Shown in pieces: positions 26,700-35,225 of a stretch of DNA of 64,000 bases. The position numbers were made by a program, and so were the translations under genes. The DNA is taken from positions 248,001-312,000 of the forward strand of contig NZ_VOUX01000001.1 of assembly GCF_008011855.1 (NCBI RefSeq). Direction: 5' to 3'. The notes beneath the pieces are model-generated. The model saw only the letters and a program-made list of their open reading frames with translations, did not search any database and was not told the origin of the DNA. Every line of letters starts with the position of its first letter. Position 1 is the first letter of the stretch. Source of the DNA: Serratia bockelmannii (GTDB lineage: Bacteria > Pseudomonadota > Gammaproteobacteria > Enterobacterales > Enterobacteriaceae).

Positions 26700-27206
26700 T
26701 TAGGCTTCGGCGTTAAACGCGTTGTGGAAGGTGACCTCCGCGCACGGCAGCGCGCCCTGGAAGGCGATGGCGCGGAAGTAGTCTTGCGGCACGCCCGGCA
26801 GGGCCAGCGCGCACTGCGCCTGGAAGCCGAAACGGCCGTAATAGTTCGGATCGCCCAGCACTACGCAGCCTGCGGCGCCGCGTTCCTGCAGCTCGGCCAG
26901 CAGCCGGCGGATCAGCCGGCTACCGATCCCCTGGCTCTGATAGGCCGGCAGCACCGACACCGGCGCCAGCCCGTACCACCCGGCGGCGCCGTTGCTGAGC
27001 ACGATCGGCGAGACGGACGCGTGCCCGATCGGTGTGCCATTGTGCTCGGCGACCAGCGACAGGGTGAGAGCGCCTGCCGCGCGCAGCGCGCTGACGATAA
27101 ACTGCTCGGTGTGGCTGCTGTGCTCGGCATGCAGGAACGCGGCGGCGGTCAGGGTGGCGATGGCGCCGACGTCGGCCGGCGTTTCGTGGCGTAACGTGAT
27201 GTTCAT
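26700..27206 (-). CDS. GNAT acetyltransferase, YjhQ-like putative antitoxin partner
   Basis: A 168-residue GNAT protein. The acetyl-CoA-binding motif A is clear (LAPVSVLPAYQSQGIGSRLIRRLLAEL, with Q-x-x-G-I/x-G), and GCVVLGDPNYYGRFGFQ is typical of the YhbS/YjhQ group. It is the second gene after a YjhX (TopAI)-type toxin gene on the same strand, 62 bp downstream. In E. coli the pair yjhX-yjhQ is described as a toxin (topoisomerase I inhibitor) and its neutralising acetyltransferase partner. The functional assignment here rests on that order. Confidence 0.82.
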   Translation of the reverse strand: MNITLRHETPADVGAIATLTAAAFLHAEHSSHTEQFIVSALRAAGALTLSLVAEHNGTPIGHASVSPIVLSNGAAGWYGLAPVSVLPAYQSQGIGSRLIRRLLAELQERGAAGCVVLGDPNYYGRFGFQAQCALALPGVPQDYFRAIAFQGALPCAEVTFHNAFNAEA

Positions 27207-27268
27207 GGTTGTATCCTGATTAAATAAGGCTGTGCCGACCGGGCTGCCTGCCCGGCCGGTATCGATGA

Positions 27269-27526
27269 TTAACGGTTATCCAGCTGCGCCCGCACGGCCT
27301 TGAGCCCGGCGAAGGTGACGCGATAAGGGCGCCCCTGGCGAGAGAGGATCAGGCGTTTGGTTTTGAGCTTGGTGAAGACGGCCAGCGAGCAGTCGGCCAG
27401 GCCGAGCCCTTCGCGGGTGTAGCATTCGACGTGGGTGACGCGACCGGCGTCGTTGCGGGTGAAGGCGATATAGCCGCCTTTGGCCAACACGTGCAGCACG
27501 CGTTGTTCCGCTTTGGAAATGTTCAT
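27269..27526 (-). CDS. yjhX: YjhX-family protein (TopAI-type toxin of topoisomerase I)
   Basis: An 85-residue protein closely like E. coli YjhX along its whole length: [52 protein letters not shown], and the end VRAQLDNR. The E. coli protein is reported to bind and inhibit topoisomerase I. The start at 27526 gives the exact family length; the reading frame extends upstream but without family similarity. GGAG lies a few bases ahead. It forms a probable operon with the YjhQ-like GNAT gene. Confidence 0.9.
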   Translation of the reverse strand: MNISKAEQRVLHVLAKGGYIAFTRNDAGRVTHVECYTREGLGLADCSLAVFTKLKTKRLILSRQGRPYRVTFAGLKAVRAQLDNR

Positions 27527-27759
27527 GTTGGGAGATCCTGTAATAACCCCAGATACGCGCATCCCCGCGCAAACGCGCGTCGGATACGTCAGAGTCCCTC
27601 GCCATACGGCAAGGAAGCGACTATCGGGTGGTTACAATCTCCAACATACAGGCCTCGGGCAGTGAAAAACGCCAGGGCGGCGTTTAAGCGCAGTTAATGT
27701 AGCCAATGGCAGGTTGGCTGTCAATTTGCCGGCAGCGCGGGCCGCCGGCGAAAGGCCAA

Positions 27760-28230
27760 TTAGAAAGGCTTGGTTGGCAGGTATTTGCCGTCCAGGGTGA
27801 TCACCGCGCGTTCACCACCTTCGGGATCGGCGACCTTCTTGATATCCAGCTTGAAGTTGATGGCGCTGATGATGCCGTCGCCAAACTGCTCGTGCACCAG
27901 CGCTTTCAGCGTGGAACCGTAAACCTGCAGCATTTCATAGAAGCGATAAATGGTCGGATCGGTTGGCACGCCGCCGGGAATGCTGCCGCGCAGCGGGATG
28001 GTTTGCAGCAGCAGCACCGCTTCTTCGTCCAGCCCCAGCTTGGCCGCTACCGTGCGCGCCGCCGGTTCCGGCAGCGCATGCTGCCCCAGCAGGGCGGCGG
28101 TGACAAACGCCAGGCTGAGACCGGTGCCCTCGGCCAGCGCTTCGAACGTCAGATTATGGCGGATCTTGGCGGCCATGATGGTGTCGGTGAGCGCTTCGCG
28201 CGGGGCGGTGTTGTGCAGAGAGTGTGTCAT
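27760..28230 (-). CDS. cynS: Cyanate hydratase (cyanase)
   Basis: A 156-residue cyanase, the same length as E. coli CynS and very similar. It converts cyanate and bicarbonate to ammonia and CO2. The catalytic Arg and Glu are in [12 protein letters not shown] and the catalytic Ser in [12 protein letters not shown]; the C-terminus [25 protein letters not shown] is almost invariant. It lies 19 bp after the carbonic anhydrase gene in one operon under divergent CynR. Confidence 0.97.
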   Translation of the reverse strand: MTHSLHNTAPREALTDTIMAAKIRHNLTFEALAEGTGLSLAFVTAALLGQHALPEPAARTVAAKLGLDEEAVLLLQTIPLRGSIPGGVPTDPTIYRFYEMLQVYGSTLKALVHEQFGDGIISAINFKLDIKKVADPEGGERAVITLDGKYLPTKPF

Positions 28231-28249
28231 GTTGACTCCTTTTGTGGGC

Positions 28250-28915
28250 TTAAAAACGGGCGATCGCCGGGGTGGCGGTCACCTCGGGATGGGTGGCGAG
28301 CGGCACGAAGCGGCGGGTTTCGCCGTCCAGCGCCTCGATAGCGCCGCTGGCGATGTCATAGACCCAGCCGTGCAGCGCCAGGCGGCCCTGATCCAGCGCC
28401 AGGGCGACGGAAGGGTGCGTTTTGATGTTGTTGAGCTGGGCGATGACGTTTTCGCGCACCATCGATGCGACCCGGGCTGCGTCGGAGGTGTGCGGATAAG
28501 CCTGGTTGACCGCCTTGGCGGAATCGGCGTAACGCAGCCAGCCGGCGACCGTCGGCAGGTGATCCAGACACTGGCAGGTGGCGATGGCGGTCATCGCGCC
28601 GCAGTCGGAATGGCCGCAGATCACGATGTCTTCTACGCCCAGCGCAGCGACGGCGTACTCGACCGAGGCGGTCACCCCGCCGGGTTCGGGGCCAAAAGAA
28701 GGCACGATGTTACCGGCGTTGCGGATCACGAACAGATCGCCCGGCTCGCGCTGGGTGACCAGCTCCGGCACCAGGCGGCTGTCGGAACATGAGATAAACA
28801 GGGTGCGCGGGTTTTGGCGGGTCGCCAACTGCTGAAACAGCGCCGTGCGTTCAACAAAGGCTTCGCGCTGGAACTTCAGGAAGCCTTCAATCACCTCTTT
28901 CATCCGTTTCTCCAT
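28250..28915 (-). CDS. cynT: Beta-class carbonic anhydrase CynT
   Basis: A 221-residue beta-carbonic anhydrase. The zinc ligands are in [12 protein letters not shown] (C-x-D-x-R) and [10 protein letters not shown] (H-x2-C). In the cyanate operon it re-hydrates CO2 so that bicarbonate, the second substrate of cyanase, is not lost. It is first in the cynTS operon; the permease gene cynX of E. coli is not present after cynS, where a YjhX-type gene begins instead. Confidence 0.95.
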   Translation of the reverse strand: MEKRMKEVIEGFLKFQREAFVERTALFQQLATRQNPRTLFISCSDSRLVPELVTQREPGDLFVIRNAGNIVPSFGPEPGGVTASVEYAVAALGVEDIVICGHSDCGAMTAIATCQCLDHLPTVAGWLRYADSAKAVNQAYPHTSDAARVASMVRENVIAQLNNIKTHPSVALALDQGRLALHGWVYDIASGAIEALDGETRRFVPLATHPEVTATPAIARF

Positions 28916-28954
28916 TGGGTGTCGTTATGCGATGGCGGCATGATGAACGCTTCT

Positions 28955-28995
28955 GGCTATAGGGTCTAAGACCCATTTATAATGCTGGCTATAGG
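28955..28995. promoter_or_regulatory. Candidate CynR binding region between cynT and cynR
   Basis: The 102-bp divergent gap contains a nearly perfect dyad (GGGTCT-A-AGACCC at 28962-28974) and two direct copies of GGCTATAGG (28955-28963 and 28987-28995), 32 bp apart, about three helical turns. LysR-type proteins bind extended regions of this kind. Assignment to CynR is by position. Confidence 0.55.
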
Positions 28996-29017
28996 TTTTA
29001 CTAATAGCTGGGGCGCT

Positions 29018-29968
29018 ATGCTGCTGCGACACATCCGTTATTTTCTGGCCGTTGCCGAACAGGGCAACTTCACCCGCGCCGCCGAAGCGTTGCACGTCTC
29101 GCAACCGACGTTGTCCCAGCAGATCAAGCAGTTGGAAGACGCACTGGGAGCGCCGTTGTTCGATCGCAGTGGCAGAGCCGTGCGCCTGACCGACGCCGGT
29201 GAGGCGTGGATGCGCTATGCGCGGCTGGCGCTGCAGGATTTGGACGCCGGCGCGCGGGCGATCCATGACGTGGCGACGCTGGCGCGCGGCCATTTGCGGC
29301 TGGCGATGACGCCAACCTTCACCGCCTATCTGGTGGGGCCGACGATCGATGCGTTCTACCGCCGCTACCCGGGGATTACCCTGAGCATTGAGGAGATGGC
29401 GCAAGAGCGGATCGAGGCGCTGCTGGCGCAGGATCGGCTGGACCTGGGGATCGCCTTCGAGATGGCGCAGTCGGCGGAGGTAGAAGCCACGCCGTTGTTC
29501 AGCGAGACGCTGGAGCTGATGGTCGGCGCCGATCATCCCCTGGCGGCGCATCGCCGTCCGCTGAGGCTGGCGGAGTGGCAACATCTGCCGCTGGCTTTGC
29601 TGAGTGGCGACTTCGCCACGCGGCAGTTTATCGATCGCTACTGCACACAGTTGGGATTTCGGCCGCAGGTGGCGGTGGAGGCCAATGCGCTGGGCGCCAT
29701 CGTCGAGATCGTGCGGCGCGGGCAGCTTGCCACGCTGCTGCCAGCCGCCATTGCGCGCGAGAACCGGCAGTTGAAAAAAGTGGCGTTGGCCAACGCCATG
29801 CCGGTGCGACAGGCGGTATGGCTGCAGCGCAAAGGCGCTTACCGCAGCGCCGCCGCGCAGGCGTTTATCGCCGTTTTGCAGCAACAGGGCGTTACGCCAA
29901 CGCACTCCAGCGCTGCGTCATCCCCAGCAGATGCACCAGCCCGAAGCCGAGGCAAATCAGCGAGCTGA
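29018..29968 (+). CDS. cynR: LysR-type activator of the cyanate operon, CynR
   Basis: A 316-residue LTTR close to E. coli CynR (299): MLLRHIRYFLAVAEQGNFTRAAEALHVSQPTLSQQIKQLEDALGAPLFDRSGRAVRLTDAG at the start, FYRRYPGITLSIEEMAQERIEALL in the effector domain. I chose the ATG at 29018 because the family starts there. The C-terminus is about 15-20 residues longer than in E. coli and low-complexity (THSSAASSPADAPARSRGK), because its reading frame runs 77 bp into the convergent DUF1304 gene. It activates cynTS in response to cyanate. Confidence 0.93.
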   Translation: MLLRHIRYFLAVAEQGNFTRAAEALHVSQPTLSQQIKQLEDALGAPLFDRSGRAVRLTDAGEAWMRYARLALQDLDAGARAIHDVATLARGHLRLAMTPTFTAYLVGPTIDAFYRRYPGITLSIEEMAQERIEALLAQDRLDLGIAFEMAQSAEVEATPLFSETLELMVGADHPLAAHRRPLRLAEWQHLPLALLSGDFATRQFIDRYCTQLGFRPQVAVEANALGAIVEIVRRGQLATLLPAAIARENRQLKKVALANAMPVRQAVWLQRKGAYRSAAAQAFIAVLQQQGVTPTHSSAASSPADAPARSRGKSAS

Positions 29969-30323
29969 CGACGATGAAGCGTTGGCTGCGGCCAGTATCA
30001 CGCAGGGCGAAAGGGCCGGCGACGCCGCGCAGCAGGTAGATAAAGGTGATGATAAACAGCGCGGGCCGCAGCAGCGGCAGCGGCACGATCAGGCCCGCGC
30101 CGGACAGCGCGTACAGCGCCCAAATAAACAGAACCAGCGCGATACCGGCGGTGACGACGGCCGGGAACTTTTTACCCGCTTCCGCCGCCTTAATGAAGCG
30201 ATCGCCGGCGCCGCACAGCCGATAGCCGCGCGGCCCGGCGGCGATCACCCAAATATGCAGCAGGGCGGCGATGGTGCTCAGCGCGGCGCCGATCAGCAGT
30301 GCGGTGTTATAGAGGTGTGGCAT
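29892..30323 (-). CDS. DUF1304 family membrane protein
   Basis: A 143-residue protein with four hydrophobic segments (about 7-28, 50-75, 80-100, 115-135). The motif FIKAAEAGKKFPAVVTAGIALVLFIWALYALSG and the end GFGLVHLLGM are usual for DUF1304 proteins, whose role is unknown. Its 3' end overlaps the convergent cynR reading frame by 77 bp. The start follows a GGAAG Shine-Dalgarno site. Confidence 0.75.
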   Translation of the reverse strand: MPHLYNTALLIGAALSTIAALLHIWVIAAGPRGYRLCGAGDRFIKAAEAGKKFPAVVTAGIALVLFIWALYALSGAGLIVPLPLLRPALFIITFIYLLRGVAGPFALRDTGRSQRFIVVSSLICLGFGLVHLLGMTQRWSALA

Positions 30324-30414
30324 GGTAAGGCTTCCCTGTCAGAAACGTGATTGGCATGAAGCGTAGACCAGAAAAGACGAATTAACCGAACGCAACAGGG
30401 AAGAGGAGCAAGTG

Positions 30415-31326
30415 ATGAGAGTGGCGACAGGCATGCTGAGCGTATTGGCGCTGTGGAGCGGGCTGGCGATGGCGCAATCTGCAGCGCTGACGCTGCCGCG
30501 GGAGGATGGTTCGAGTATTCATTACTATCTGGACGCTGCGGTGCCCGGGCAATCGTCGGCGGCGCTGTTGGTGATCCTGCAAGGTTCGGATTGCAACAGC
30601 GTGCGGCATATCCGCCTGGTCACGCCGATGCGGCAGGTGTTACCCGCCGCAGATCTGCTGACGGTGGAGAAATACGGCATCGACGACACCTTGCCGTACC
30701 GCGAAGAGGTGCCGCGGCAGGATTGCCCGGACGCTTTCGTGCAGCATGATACGCCGCAGCGGCGGGTGAGCGATGTCACCCAGGTACTGCAGGCGGTGAG
30801 TGCGCGCAACGGCTATCAAAAGGTCGCGGTGCTGGGGGGCAGCGAAGGGGCGGTGATCGCCAATCTGGTGACGGCCTCCTCGGGCCTGGTTGACGCCACC
30901 CTGGCGTTCAGCGGCGGCGGACGCTGGTTTATTGACGATGTGCGCCACAGCGTGGCCGACGCGCCAAAAGAAGAGAAAGCCGGGCTGAACGCATTTTTAC
31001 AGCAGGTGCTGACGGCGCCGCCGTTCCCCCTGAACGCCAGCGATCATGGCTATGCCTGGTGGCATGGCATGCTGAACATCGATCAGCTTGCCACCCTGCG
31101 CAGCATCAAGACGCCGGTGCTGATCGTGCAGGGTGACCAGGATCGCGCCGTTTCGCCGGGGGCGGTAGGGAAAATGATCGCCGAGCTGCGGGCCGACGGC
31201 AAAACGAATATCACTTACCTGAATTATCCGGCTTTAGACCATGTGATGCGGCGCGAAAATGGCGAGAGTGAAATGACGCGGGTGGTGGCGGATATGCGCG
31301 CGTGGCTGGAGAAGCAGCTGCGCTGA
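30415..31326 (+). CDS. Secreted alpha/beta-hydrolase
   Basis: A 303-residue protein with a signal peptide (about residues 1-21, ending AMA-QSAA). The alpha/beta-hydrolase fold is seen: LLVILQGSDCNSV (oxyanion region), the nucleophile elbow VAVLGGSEGAVIAN (G-x-S-x-G), the acid region LIVQGDQDRAVSP, and the catalytic His in YLNYPALDHVM. GAGGAG six bases ahead of the ATG at 30415 decides that start over the GTG just before it. The substrate is unknown; an ester or peptide in the periplasm is likely. Confidence 0.82.
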   Translation: MRVATGMLSVLALWSGLAMAQSAALTLPREDGSSIHYYLDAAVPGQSSAALLVILQGSDCNSVRHIRLVTPMRQVLPAADLLTVEKYGIDDTLPYREEVPRQDCPDAFVQHDTPQRRVSDVTQVLQAVSARNGYQKVAVLGGSEGAVIANLVTASSGLVDATLAFSGGGRWFIDDVRHSVADAPKEEKAGLNAFLQQVLTAPPFPLNASDHGYAWWHGMLNIDQLATLRSIKTPVLIVQGDQDRAVSPGAVGKMIAELRADGKTNITYLNYPALDHVMRRENGESEMTRVVADMRAWLEKQLR

Positions 31327-31412
31327 GCGTCGGTATTAGGACAAACTATGTAATAATTGACGCGAGTTTCTTTGGACTGAGTGATCTGCTGCTCAATTGA
31401 ACACAATGTTAT

Positions 31413-31628
31413 TTAATCAGGGCTTCCGTCGTGTATTTTTTTAACCGCAAACCTGAAAATGAAATACCCTAAGAAAATTCCAGCTATGGAGGTCGCAACC
31501 CACAGATACTTAAAACTATCGTCGGAATAAAACATGAACCAGACAATGGCTAACAGCGAGAGGGCCACAACGCCGCACCCAATGCCCTGAATAATTCTGG
31601 ATAAAGCCGCCAGCATAAAGTTCTTCAT
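31413..31628 (-). CDS. Small two-helix membrane protein, probable immunity partner
   Basis: A 71-residue protein with two strong membrane segments (about residues 10-31 and 40-60) and a short polar tail. It overlaps the stop of the 214-residue gene by 4 bp, so the two are translationally coupled. An inner-membrane protein of this size coupled to a membrane-active protein is how the immunity protein Sip6 is placed after the T6SS pore-forming effector Ssp6 in S. marcescens. I propose this role from layout and size, not from a sequence match. Confidence 0.55.
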   Translation of the reverse strand: MKNFMLAALSRIIQGIGCGVVALSLLAIVWFMFYSDDSFKYLWVATSIAGIFLGYFIFRFAVKKIHDGSPD

Positions 31629-32269
31629 ACGTTAACCTTTGCAAAAAAGTACTGACAAATTTGGTTGAATTTCTTTCGATCTCTTTCCCAAACCGAGACG
31701 GCATCCTCGAATGGTCGGACTTTGTTTTCTAACAGAAAGTACAGCAGATCGAGGTTTCCCAGGCGTCTGAGTTGATCATACATCCGTGAGTTTCTTGCCC
31801 TCAAGTCGCGTGATGTATAGACAGAGCGCGATATGCTTGCCCCAGCGGTGAGAATTGAGCCAACGGCAACACCGGAGACAAGCCGTGGGATGATTTGTTT
31901 AGAGAATATATATCCCATGTTTGCGGTGGCTAACTGATTAAAGGCGAATTTGCCGATGAGTTTGCCTGATGTTCTTATGGTCATGTCCTTAACATCTTCA
32001 AACTTGACCTTACTGGCGAAGTTTTCGATGAAGATATGAGCCACTTTCTCGATGCTTGCTTTATTGGCCAGGCCTGACTTGATGAGTCTGATAAATCGCT
32101 CTTTATCTTGCGAGTTTAACCATCTGTTTTCAGTATCAATATAGTCGTAGCCCAGGTAGTAGAAATCGACCGGTACGCTGATAAAACCTTGTGCAAACCC
32201 GCGCACTAAATTGCTGTCAATGTTTACGGCATCCGCCATGTCGTTGGCTATCTGCTTTGCGCTTTTCAT
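31625..32269 (-). CDS. Unidentified protein with a glycine-rich hydrophobic region (Ssp6-like effector candidate)
   Basis: A 214-residue protein of unknown family. The start at 32269 has AAGGA five bases ahead. A mainly polar, helical N-terminal part (about 1-95) is followed by a hydrophobic, Gly/Ala-rich stretch (about 120-148, including VSGVAVGSILTAGASI) able to enter a membrane, then a charged C-terminus. There is no signal peptide, which fits secretion through a type VI system. The GC content is well below that of the flanks, pointing to acquisition. Length, membrane region and coupling to a tiny membrane protein recall Ssp6-Sip6; confirmation needs an alignment. Confidence 0.55.
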   Translation of the reverse strand: MKSAKQIANDMADAVNIDSNLVRGFAQGFISVPVDFYYLGYDYIDTENRWLNSQDKERFIRLIKSGLANKASIEKVAHIFIENFASKVKFEDVKDMTIRTSGKLIGKFAFNQLATANMGYIFSKQIIPRLVSGVAVGSILTAGASISRSVYTSRDLRARNSRMYDQLRRLGNLDLLYFLLENKVRPFEDAVSVWERDRKKFNQICQYFFAKVNV

Positions 32270-32450
32270 AGAAATCCTTTTCAATATGAACCGCCGAATC
32301 TAGCAGACTTTTTGTACGCAAGCCAATGCCCACCGGCAAACGGCACCAGCCTGACGCTCAAAATGTCACCGAAACTTCCCGCGATCTCTGCACCCCGTTG
32401 TGGCATAATGCGCGCCAAATCACATTCCCTATGTATAAAGAGCGAGCGCT

Positions 32451-34043
32451 GTGTTAAGCACTAACAACATCACCATGCAGTTCGGCAGTAAGCCGTTGTT
32501 TGAAAACATCTCTGTTAAATTCGGCGGCGGCAACCGTTACGGCCTGATCGGCGCCAACGGCTGCGGCAAGTCCACCTTTATGAAAATCCTCGGCGGCGAT
32601 CTGGTGCCGAGCGGCGGCAACGTGTTCCTCGATCCGAACGAGCGCCTGGGTAAACTGCGTCAGGATCAGTTCGCCTTCGAGCAGTACAGCGTGCTGGACA
32701 CCGTGATCATGGGTCACACCGAACTGTGGGCGGTGAAGGAAGAGCGCGACCGCATCTACGCATTGGCGGAGATGAGCGAAGAAGACGGCTATAAAGTAGC
32801 CGACCTGGAAGTGGCCTACGGCGAAATGGACGGTTATACCGCCGAAGCGCGTGCCGGCGAACTGCTGCTTGGCGTGGGCATTCCGGTGGAACAGCACTAT
32901 GGCCCGATGAGCGAAATCGCGCCGGGCTTCAAGCTGCGCGTGTTGCTGGCGCAGGCGCTGTTCTCCGATCCGGAAATCCTGTTGCTCGACGAACCAACCA
33001 ACAACCTGGACATCGACACCATTCGTTGGCTGGAGCAGGTGCTGAACGAACGCAATAGCACCATGATCATCATCTCGCACGACCGTCACTTCCTGAACAT
33101 GGTCTGCACCCACATGGCGGATCTGGACTACGGCGAGCTGCGCGTCTACCCGGGCAACTACGACGAATACATGACCGCCGCCACCCAGGCGCGTGAGCGT
33201 CTGATGGCGGACAACGCCAAGAAGAAAGCGCAGATCAGCGAGCTGCAGTCGTTCGTCAGCCGCTTCAGCGCCAACGCCTCCAAATCCAAGCAGGCCACGT
33301 CGCGCGCCCGCCAGATTGACAAGATCCAGCTGGAAGAGGTGAAAGCCTCCAGCCGCCAGAACCCGTTCATCCGTTTCGAGCAGGACAAGAAGCTGTTCCG
33401 TAACGCATTGGAAGTGGAAGCGCTCACCAAGGGCTTCGACGAAGGCCCGCTGTTCAACAAGCTGAACCTGATGGTGGAAGTGGGCGAGAAGGTCGCGGTG
33501 CTGGGCGCCAACGGCATCGGTAAAACCACCCTGCTGAAAACGCTGGTGGGCGACGCGCAGCCGGACAGCGGCACCGTGAAGTGGTCGGAAAATGCCCGTA
33601 TCGGTTATTACGCGCAGGATCACGAATACGAGTTCGACGACACCCTGACCGTGTTCGACTGGATGAGCCAGTGGAAGCAGGAAAAAGACGACGAGCAGGC
33701 GGTGCGCAGCGTGCTGGGCCGTTTGCTGTTTAGCCAGGACGACATCAAGAAGCGCGTGAAGGTGCTGTCCGGTGGCGAGAAGGGCCGCATGCTGTTCGGC
33801 AAGCTGATGATGCAGCGCCCGAATATTCTGGTGATGGACGAACCGACCAACCACCTGGATATGGAATCCATCGAATCGCTGAACATGGCGCTGGAGATGT
33901 ACGAAGGCACGCTGATCTTCGTCTCCCACGACCGTGAGTTCGTCAGCTCGCTGGCGACCCGGATTCTGGAAATCACCCCGAACAAGGTGATCGACTTTAC
34001 CGGCAACTACGAAGACTATCTGCGCAGCCAGGGCATCGTGTAA
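32451..34043 (+). CDS. ybiT: ABC-F family ATPase YbiT
   Basis: A 530-residue ABC-F protein, the same length as E. coli YbiT and nearly identical in long stretches. Two ATP-binding domains are visible: Walker [10 protein letters not shown] and signature region then Walker [12 protein letters not shown]; second GANGIGKTT, signature VLSGGEKGR, Walker [12 protein letters not shown]. The linker between them ([22 protein letters not shown]) is the helical P-site tRNA interaction motif. Such proteins act at the ribosome. The start is a GTG; this matches the E. coli protein's N-terminus better than any ATG. Confidence 0.96.
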   Translation: MLSTNNITMQFGSKPLFENISVKFGGGNRYGLIGANGCGKSTFMKILGGDLVPSGGNVFLDPNERLGKLRQDQFAFEQYSVLDTVIMGHTELWAVKEERDRIYALAEMSEEDGYKVADLEVAYGEMDGYTAEARAGELLLGVGIPVEQHYGPMSEIAPGFKLRVLLAQALFSDPEILLLDEPTNNLDIDTIRWLEQVLNERNSTMIIISHDRHFLNMVCTHMADLDYGELRVYPGNYDEYMTAATQARERLMADNAKKKAQISELQSFVSRFSANASKSKQATSRARQIDKIQLEEVKASSRQNPFIRFEQDKKLFRNALEVEALTKGFDEGPLFNKLNLMVEVGEKVAVLGANGIGKTTLLKTLVGDAQPDSGTVKWSENARIGYYAQDHEYEFDDTLTVFDWMSQWKQEKDDEQAVRSVLGRLLFSQDDIKKRVKVLSGGEKGRMLFGKLMMQRPNILVMDEPTNHLDMESIESLNMALEMYEGTLIFVSHDREFVSSLATRILEITPNKVIDFTGNYEDYLRSQGIV

Positions 34044-34061
34044 CCCTCGCGGTAACGCATC

Positions 34062-34083
34062 AGGGCGGGAATTATCCCGCCCT
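34062..34083 (+). terminator. Intrinsic terminator of ybiT
   Basis: A 9-bp inverted repeat (34062-34070 with 34075-34083) followed by seven T residues, 18 bp after the ybiT stop. Confidence 0.9.
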
Positions 34084-34091
34084 TTTTTTAT

Positions 34092-34202
34092 CCGTCACGC
34101 CCCGCCGCACACTTCGCAGTGCGGATCCTTCGGCAGCTTCATCTCGCGGAACTGCATGCTCATCGCATCGAACATCAACAGCTTGCCGCGCAGCGGCTGA
34201 CC
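34092..34202. repeat. Left copy of the moeB-end direct repeat (stranded remnant)
   Basis: Identical at all 111 positions to 42894-43004. It carries the last 35 codons of moeB in minus orientation, the stop codon (34095-34097) and three more bases, with no rest of the gene, so it is a non-coding remnant. The sequences diverge on both sides (bases 34091 and 34203). Confidence 0.95.
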
Positions 34203-34337
34203 GTACATTTTTCATAGTAAGCTAAGTGTCTCGGCTTCCTTGGCGCTATACAAAGGGTTTGCGTAAGGCAATGTTTTACAAACTTTGCGCTTTTGCGATA
34301 AGACGCTCAGATGTAGCCTGCGCGTTCAAACAGCCGG

Positions 34338-35225
34338 CTAGATCAGCTCTTCTGAGATCAATATGCAATCGCCATAGCAATTAGAGTTATCGAAGTCCTG
34401 TAATCCAAGATAGGTGTTGAAACTTAATCCCTCCCCATTTTCGGCTACCTGTTGCGAGGTAATGCTGCAGGCCAGTGATAATGCCAGCATAGTTTCATTC
34501 CAGTATGGCCGCTTCATGCCATGCCGCGAAATATGCGACGCCGAACGAACACGCGACAAACGTTGAGGCCGCAAAATGCATGATTTATGCACTTCAACAC
34601 TGTCCGAGTCGTCAACCAACAGAATCCGATAAACCTGTGTTTGAGATAACTGTTTGATGATGGCCGATGCAAAATCACTGAGGCCAATGATAATAAACGT
34701 ATCCCCTTTTTCAGTTCGCCCAGGCAACTCCCGGATGATCTGAACATCGGTCAAGAGAGGGAAGTGATCCATCATCCGGTTGGCATAAGAGTTATTCTGT
34801 ACCACCGCATAAACATTTCCTTCCTGACAGTTAATAATGCTGTCATCAATGCAATAAGCCATCAAGGCGGCATCATCTTTCTGATACTTAATTACCTCGA
34901 CTCGATTAATCTTGTTAAATTCACCAAACTCACACGCTGTCGAGGCCGGTAATATCAGGGGTATGGATTGTCGGAGATATAATGGTAATGCCGCCAACGC
35001 GGCAAAACTAGAAAAATGACCGACAACCACGTCAGCACCCCATTCAATCAACTCAACAGCGGCGCGCTCCCCTCCTGCCGACGACTTTTCATCATTGACA
35101 ATTTTCAACGTGTTTTGTTTTAATTCTGGGAAATGCTTGAGGCTATAATTAATAGCCTCAATAAAGGTTCGTGTATGGCTGTTGGCATCTTTCCCTAACG
35201 CTATCGCCAGTCCGATCTTTTTCAT
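34338..35225 (-). CDS. Type-1 periplasmic-binding-protein fold without signal peptide
   Basis: A 295-residue protein that resembles the branched-chain amino-acid binding protein fold: KKIGLAIALGKDANSHTRTFIEAINYSLKH, then KIVNDEKSSAGGERAAVELIEWGADVVVGHFSSFAALAALPLYLRQSIPLILPAST, the usual first-lobe pattern. There is no signal peptide and no ABC permease or ATPase gene beside it, so it is presumably cytoplasmic and not a transport protein. It is the last gene of the island operon, overlapping the ATP-grasp gene by 4 bp. It may bind, sequester or sense the pathway product, but this is a guess. Its GC content is among the lowest of the cluster. Confidence 0.65.
   Translation of the reverse strand: MKKIGLAIALGKDANSHTRTFIEAINYSLKHFPELKQNTLKIVNDEKSSAGGERAAVELIEWGADVVVGHFSSFAALAALPLYLRQSIPLILPASTACEFGEFNKINRVEVIKYQKDDAALMAYCIDDSIINCQEGNVYAVVQNNSYANRMMDHFPLLTDVQIIRELPGRTEKGDTFIIIGLSDFASAIIKQLSQTQVYRILLVDDSDSVEVHKSCILRPQRLSRVRSASHISRHGMKRPYWNETMLALSLACSITSQQVAENGEGLSFNTYLGLQDFDNSNCYGDCILISEELI

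Noticed and set aside
34092-34202. Left moeB fragment as a gene or pseudogene
   Set aside because: Only 35 terminal codons are present, with no start or promoter; it is treated as an island-border repeat.
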